Of a DNA stretch of 64,000 bases, positions 59,640-64,000 are shown one piece after another. Position 1 is the stretch's first letter. Each line of letters opens with the position of its first letter. The notes below the pieces were generated by a model that saw only the letters and a list, made by a program, of their open reading frames with translations, made no database searches and was not told the origin of the DNA. The DNA is from Litoditis marina (taxonomy: Eukaryota > Nematoda > Chromadorea > Rhabditida > Rhabditidae), in assembly GCA_964036275.1 (NCBI GenBank), contig OZ038438.1, forward strand, positions 13,100,720 to 13,164,719. The letters run 5' to 3'. A program made the position numbers and the translations under genes.

Positions 59640-61341
59640 TTCTTTCTCTTTTTCGTTCTCTTTCTCCTACTCATGTTTGACACCGGTACGACTAGAAATT
59701 CTTTTCTTTCTAATATTCCACATTTGAAGCACTGGGCAAACACGTTTTCATAATGTCTTTCTAATGTGTTTTATTCAGCTGTGACCTGTGACTGTGAAGT
59801 TGAACCGTAAAGCTCTTCCCTCATTTTGGTTCTCTTTCTGATTGCGCATATTTCACATCATAAAACACATTACTTACCTTTATAAAATACTCTGACTCAC
59901 TAGCTTTTCTTCTATTTTTCTATTTTTTACTGTTTGCAGCCGCAACTCTGCCCCGTGTTGTCCCGACCTGGCCGTACCGCCGTACTTCTCGCTCCCGAGT
60001 AGCCGCCATTTGGCCAGACCCGTCCCTCGCACATACACCCACATGGTTGGTTTATGGTTTTGTATAGATTTTGTCCTTGTAGACCTACGGTCATTCCCAC
60101 CTGAAAAATGGGTCCTATTTGAAGTAAATTTCTTAGATTTCCTATTCAAACACACTTTTTTTCACCAGTTGACGAAGTTTTTCGAAACTATCATTTTGGT
60201 TTTCATCCCAATTTCATTTCTATAGGATTGATCAGTATACTTGGAACGGAGTATTAATGGGTTGTATTCTCCCTTATCAGCAAGGTCCGCTGCTCAGGCC
60301 TTCTGGCGTGACACTAACGATTGTGGTCATTGTGTATGCATTCTTTTTGCAACATTTAATGCATAGTATTTCGAAATTTTTCATAATATTTCTGCTCAGT
60401 TCACATATTTCTGATCATGACAAAAGATTTATTAAACTCAGCTATCTTTTTCTTCAAAAATACTGTTTTCTAAATGTGGAACTCACACAGCGAAAACAAA
60501 AACCACCGTGATGCTTTTCATCACAGTTTTGCATTGATATTGTTTTTCTCCAGCTGTGAACTACTTAAGCTATATACTTCTTTTCGATTTTTGCAAAACA
60601 ATTTGAGCTGACAACCTGCGAAAATCGGAAAACTTGCTCTCTGTCGTTTTTTATTTCTCGAAGTTTACAATGATTCTTTACCGAAGTTAGCTTTCACTGA
60701 TTCTCAATCCTGTGAAAATCGGAAAACTTGCTCTCTGTCGTTCTTTATTTCTCGAAGTTCACATTGATTCTTTACCGAAGTTAGCTTTCACTGATTCTCA
60801 ATATTTTGCATCGAAAATAGGCGATAACTCTCGTCTCATTTCTCTGGCTATTCGATCAACGTTTGAACAAAGTTGTTTGGAACCATTTTGACTTATCGAG
60901 TACATGCAAATCGGGTATTTCCCACCACTCCAATCAGGCACCTCAACTTACCCCAACGGGAAAAATTCTATCATCTATCAATAAACAACAACAAAAAAGG
61001 GGAGCACATAACTTTCACATATTCTTTTTTCAAAAGATCTACCTGACTTTGTCTCTCTACCTGTTTTTCTCGTAGTTGTATAGTTTGATTTACATTAGTT
61101 ATAGCCCTAAACTGCTACATATCGCTTTTGATAATCAGAGTACACCCAAATTGTTGTTTCCCGAGGTCTACGCAACTTTCCCAATGGTAACTATAGATAA
61201 GGGGTCAAACAAACAACAAATTGCGCGCCAAAAAGTCGTTATACGAAGGAACTATGGGTTTATTCCTCATTCGACTCAGAAACCTCTTCTCTCTTCCCTA
61301 AATAACCAAACATTATCACTCCTCTTTTCCTCTCCGCTCCT

Positions 61342-61397
<56 letters not shown>

Positions 61398-63103
61398 TTT
61401 CTTTCTCTTTCTCGTTCTCTTTCTCCTACTCATGTTTGACACCAGTACGACTAGAAATTCTTTTCTTTCTAATATTCCACATTTGAAGCACTGGGCAAAC
61501 ACGTTTTCATAATGTCTTTCTAATGTGTTTTATTCAGCTGTGACCTGTGACTGTGAAGTTGAACCGTAAAGCTCTTCACTAATTTTGGTTCTCTTTCTGA
61601 TTGCGCATATTTCACATCATAAAACACATTACTTACCTTTATAAAATACTCTGACTCACTAGCTTTTCTTCTATTTTTCTATATTTTACTGTTTGCAGCC
61701 GCAACTCTGCCCCGTGTTGTCCCGACCCGGCCGTACCGCCGTACTTCTCGCTCCCGAGTAGCCGCCATTTGGCCAGACCCGTCCCTCGCACATACACCCA
61801 CATGGTTGGTTTATGGTTTTGTATAGATTTTGTCCTTGTAGACCTACGGTCATGCGTTCCCACTTGAAAAATGGGTCCTATTTGAAGTAAATTTCTTGGA
61901 TTTCCTATTCAAACACACTTCTTTTCACCAGTTAACGAAGTTTTTCGAAACTAACATTTTGGTTTTCATCCCAATTTCATTTCTATAGGATTGATCAGTA
62001 TACTTGGAACGGAGTATTAATGGGTTGTATTCTCCCTTATCAGCAAGGTCCGCTGCTCAGGCCTTCTGGCGTGACACTAACGATTGTGGTCATTGTGTAT
62101 GCATTCTTTTTGCAACATTTAATGCATAGTATTTCGAAATTTTTCATAATATTTCTGCTCAGTTCACATATTTCTGATCATGACAAAAGATTTATTAAAC
62201 TCAGCTATCTTTTTCTTCAAAAATACTGTTTTCTAAATGTGGAACTCACACAGCGAAAACAAAAACCACCGTGATGCTTTTCATCACAGTTTTGCATTGA
62301 TATTGTTTTTCTCCAGCTGTGAACTACTTAAGCTATATACTTCTTTTCGATTTTTGCAAAACAATTTGAGCTGACAACCTGCGAAAATCGGAAAACTTGC
62401 TCTCTGTCGTTTTTTATTTCTCGAAGTTTACAATGATTCTTTACCGAAGTTAGCTTTCACTGATTCTCAATCCTGTGAAAATCGGAAAACTTGCTCTCTG
62501 TCGTTCTTTATTTCTCGAAGTTTACAATCATTCTTTACCGCAGTTAGCTTTCACTGATTCTCAATATTTTGCATCGAAAATAGGCGATAACTCTCGTCTC
62601 ATTTCTCTGGCTATTCGATCAACGTTTGAACAAAGTTGTTTGGAACCATTTTGACTTATCGAGTACATGCAAATCGGGTATTTCCCACCACTCCAATCAG
62701 GCACCTCAACTTACCCCAACGGGAAAAATGCTATCATCTATCAATAAACAACAACAAAAAAGGGGAACACATAACTTTCACATATTCTTTTTCAAAAGAT
62801 CTACCTGACTTTGTCTCTCTACTTGTTTTTCTCGTAGTTGTATAGTTTGATTTACATTAGTTACAGCCCTAAACTGCTACATATCGCTTTTGATAATCAG
62901 AGTACACCCAAATTGTTGTTTCCCGAGGTCTACGCAACTTTCCCAATGGTAACTATAGATAAGGGGTCAAACAAACAACAAATTGCGCGCCAAAAAGTCG
63001 TTATACGAAGGAACTATGGGTTTATTCCTCATTCGACTCAGAAACCTCTTCTCTCTTCCCTAAATAACCAAACATTATCACTCCTCTTTTCCTCTCCGCT
63101 CCT

Positions 63104-63198
<95 letters not shown>

Positions 63199-64000
63199 TT
63201 CTTTCTCTTTTTCGTTCTCTTTCTCCTACTCATGTTTGACACCGGTACGACTAGAAATTCTTTTCTTTCTAATATTCCACATTTGAAGCACTGGGCAAAC
63301 ACGTTTTCATAATGTCTTTCTAATGTGTTTTATTCAGCTGTGACCTGTGACTGTGAAGTTGAACCGTAAAGCTCTTCCCTCATTTTGGTTCTCTTTCTGA
63401 TTGCGCATATTTCACATCATAAAACACATTACTTACCTTTATAAAATACTCTGACTCACTAGCTTTTCTTCTATTTTTCTATTTTTTACTGTTTGCAGCC
63501 GCAACTCTGCCCCGTGTTGTCCCGACCTGGCCGTACCGCCGTACTTCTCGCTCCCGAGTAGCCGCCATTTGGCCAGACCCGTCCCTCGCACATACACCCA
63601 CATGGTTGGTTTATGGTTTTGTATAGATTTTGTCCTTGTAGACCTACGGTCATTCCCACCTGAAAAATGGGTCCTATTTGAAGTAAATTTCTTAGATTTC
63701 CTATTCAAACACACTTTTTTTCACCAGTTGACGAAGTTTTTCGAAACTATCATTTTGGTTTTCATCCCAATTTCATTTCTATAGGATTGATCAGTATACT
63801 TGGAACGGAGTATTAATGGGTTGTATTCTCCCTTATCAGCAAGGTCCGCTGCTCAGGCCTTCTGGCGTGACACTAACGATTGTGGTCATTGTGTATGCAT
63901 TCTTTTTGCAACATTTAATGCATAGTATTTCGAAATTTTTCATAATATTTCTGCTCAGTTCACATATTTCTGATCATGACAAAAGATTTATTAAACTCAG
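57650..64000 (+). repeat. Tandem array of about 1.75-kb satellite units (3.6 copies, runs off right edge)
   Basis: Units start at AAATTGTTGTTTCCC: 57650-59392 (1743 bp), 59393-61147 (1755), 61148-62909 (1762) and 62910-64000 (cut by the window). Units 2-4 are near identical; unit 1 is more diverged at its left side (57790-57890) and lacks a 97-base internal duplication that units 2 and 3 carry (60710-60805 and the matching place in unit 3). Each unit holds a (CT)n tract (about 57931-57984, 59591-59636, 61346-61395, 63111-63195), a GC-rich core of about 110 bases, and a long AT-rich remainder. Open frames of 60-136 codons repeat in every unit only because the DNA repeats; I see no coding evidence. 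No 5S, U1, U2, U5, U6 or histone sequence was recognised. Confidence 0.95.
58283..58393. other. GC-rich satellite core with foldable stem-loops (unit 1; also at 59937, 61697 and 63498)
   Basis: Inside an AT-rich unit this about 110-base block is strongly GC-rich. An outer stem CTGGCC (58315-58320) / GGCCAG (58359-58364) encloses two hairpins: GTAC-CGCC-GTAC (58321-58332) and CTCG-CTCC-CGAG (58335-58346). Units 1, 2 and 4 are identical over it. Unit 3 has one change (CCGGCC) that weakens the outer stem. It could be a structured RNA, a protein-binding site or simply a GC-rich satellite segment. Confidence 0.4.

Noticed and set aside
59860..59890. ATTACTTACCT in satellite units 2-4, resembling the U1 snRNA 5' end
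   Set aside because: The sequence that follows does not match U1 stem-loops, and unit 1 has a different base in the motif.
57839..63302. Open frames rich in Arg-Glu or Ser-Leu repeats in the satellite
   Set aside because: They are direct translations of the (CT)n/(GA)n tract and vary with its length.

Overview
The window is nuclear DNA of an invertebrate animal. It is AT-rich, its genes are split into many short exons with consensus GT-AG introns, and the spacers are full of decayed mobile elements. The gene set (MLCK-type kinase, XK-related scramblase, DAF-36/Neverland oxygenase, FAAH-type amidases, a 7TM receptor) is metazoan. A worm-like animal such as a nematode or relative fits best, because of the compact introns, the DAF-36-like steroid enzyme and splice acceptors sitting directly on start codons. 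The phylum cannot be fixed from the sequence alone. All gene models were built by reading splice sites and checking that exon phases join. Every complete model gives an uninterrupted frame.

Layout: 0.2-1.7 kb (-), N-terminal half of an MLCK/titin-like kinase running off the left edge. 6.35-9.33 kb (-), complete methylthioribulose-1-phosphate dehydratase (APIP). 10.87-11.83 kb (+), small secreted protein. 12.77-15.87 kb (+), secreted protein built of two five-cysteine modules. 16.45-19.63 kb (+), seven-helix receptor-like protein. 20.17-24.32 kb (-), coiled-coil protein. 27.61-30.68 kb (+), XK-related protein. 32.52-36.97 kb (+), DAF-36/Neverland Rieske oxygenase. 37.62-42.72 kb (-) and 47.68-54.82 kb (-), two complete tandem FAAH2-like amidases with the same 12-exon structure. 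From 57.65 kb to the right edge lies a tandem array of about 1.75-kb satellite units, each carrying a long CT tract and a GC-rich core that can fold.

Mobile DNA includes three C-terminal remnants of non-LTR retrotransposons (45.8, 48.5 and 56.2 kb), one with its 3' end amplified into a 381-bp tandem triplication. There is a 792-bp PIF/Harbinger-like MITE with TTA target duplications in intron 2 of FAAH copy A, a small TA-flanked MITE family (12.9, 33.9, 51.7 kb), a fold-back MITE (14.2, 49.55 kb), a third MITE family (26.6, 44.7 kb), a TTAA-flanked element (56.1-57.1 kb) and two tRNA-like sequences.

The clearest functional theme is lipid signalling: a sterol 7-desaturase (precursor of dafachronic acid or ecdysteroid hormones) lies tail-to-tail with two N-acylethanolamine-hydrolase-like amidases. 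This may be coincidence. The most novel items are the satellite core with its conserved potential fold, the two-module cysteine protein, the orphan secreted protein and the parallel element insertions in the two FAAH paralogs.
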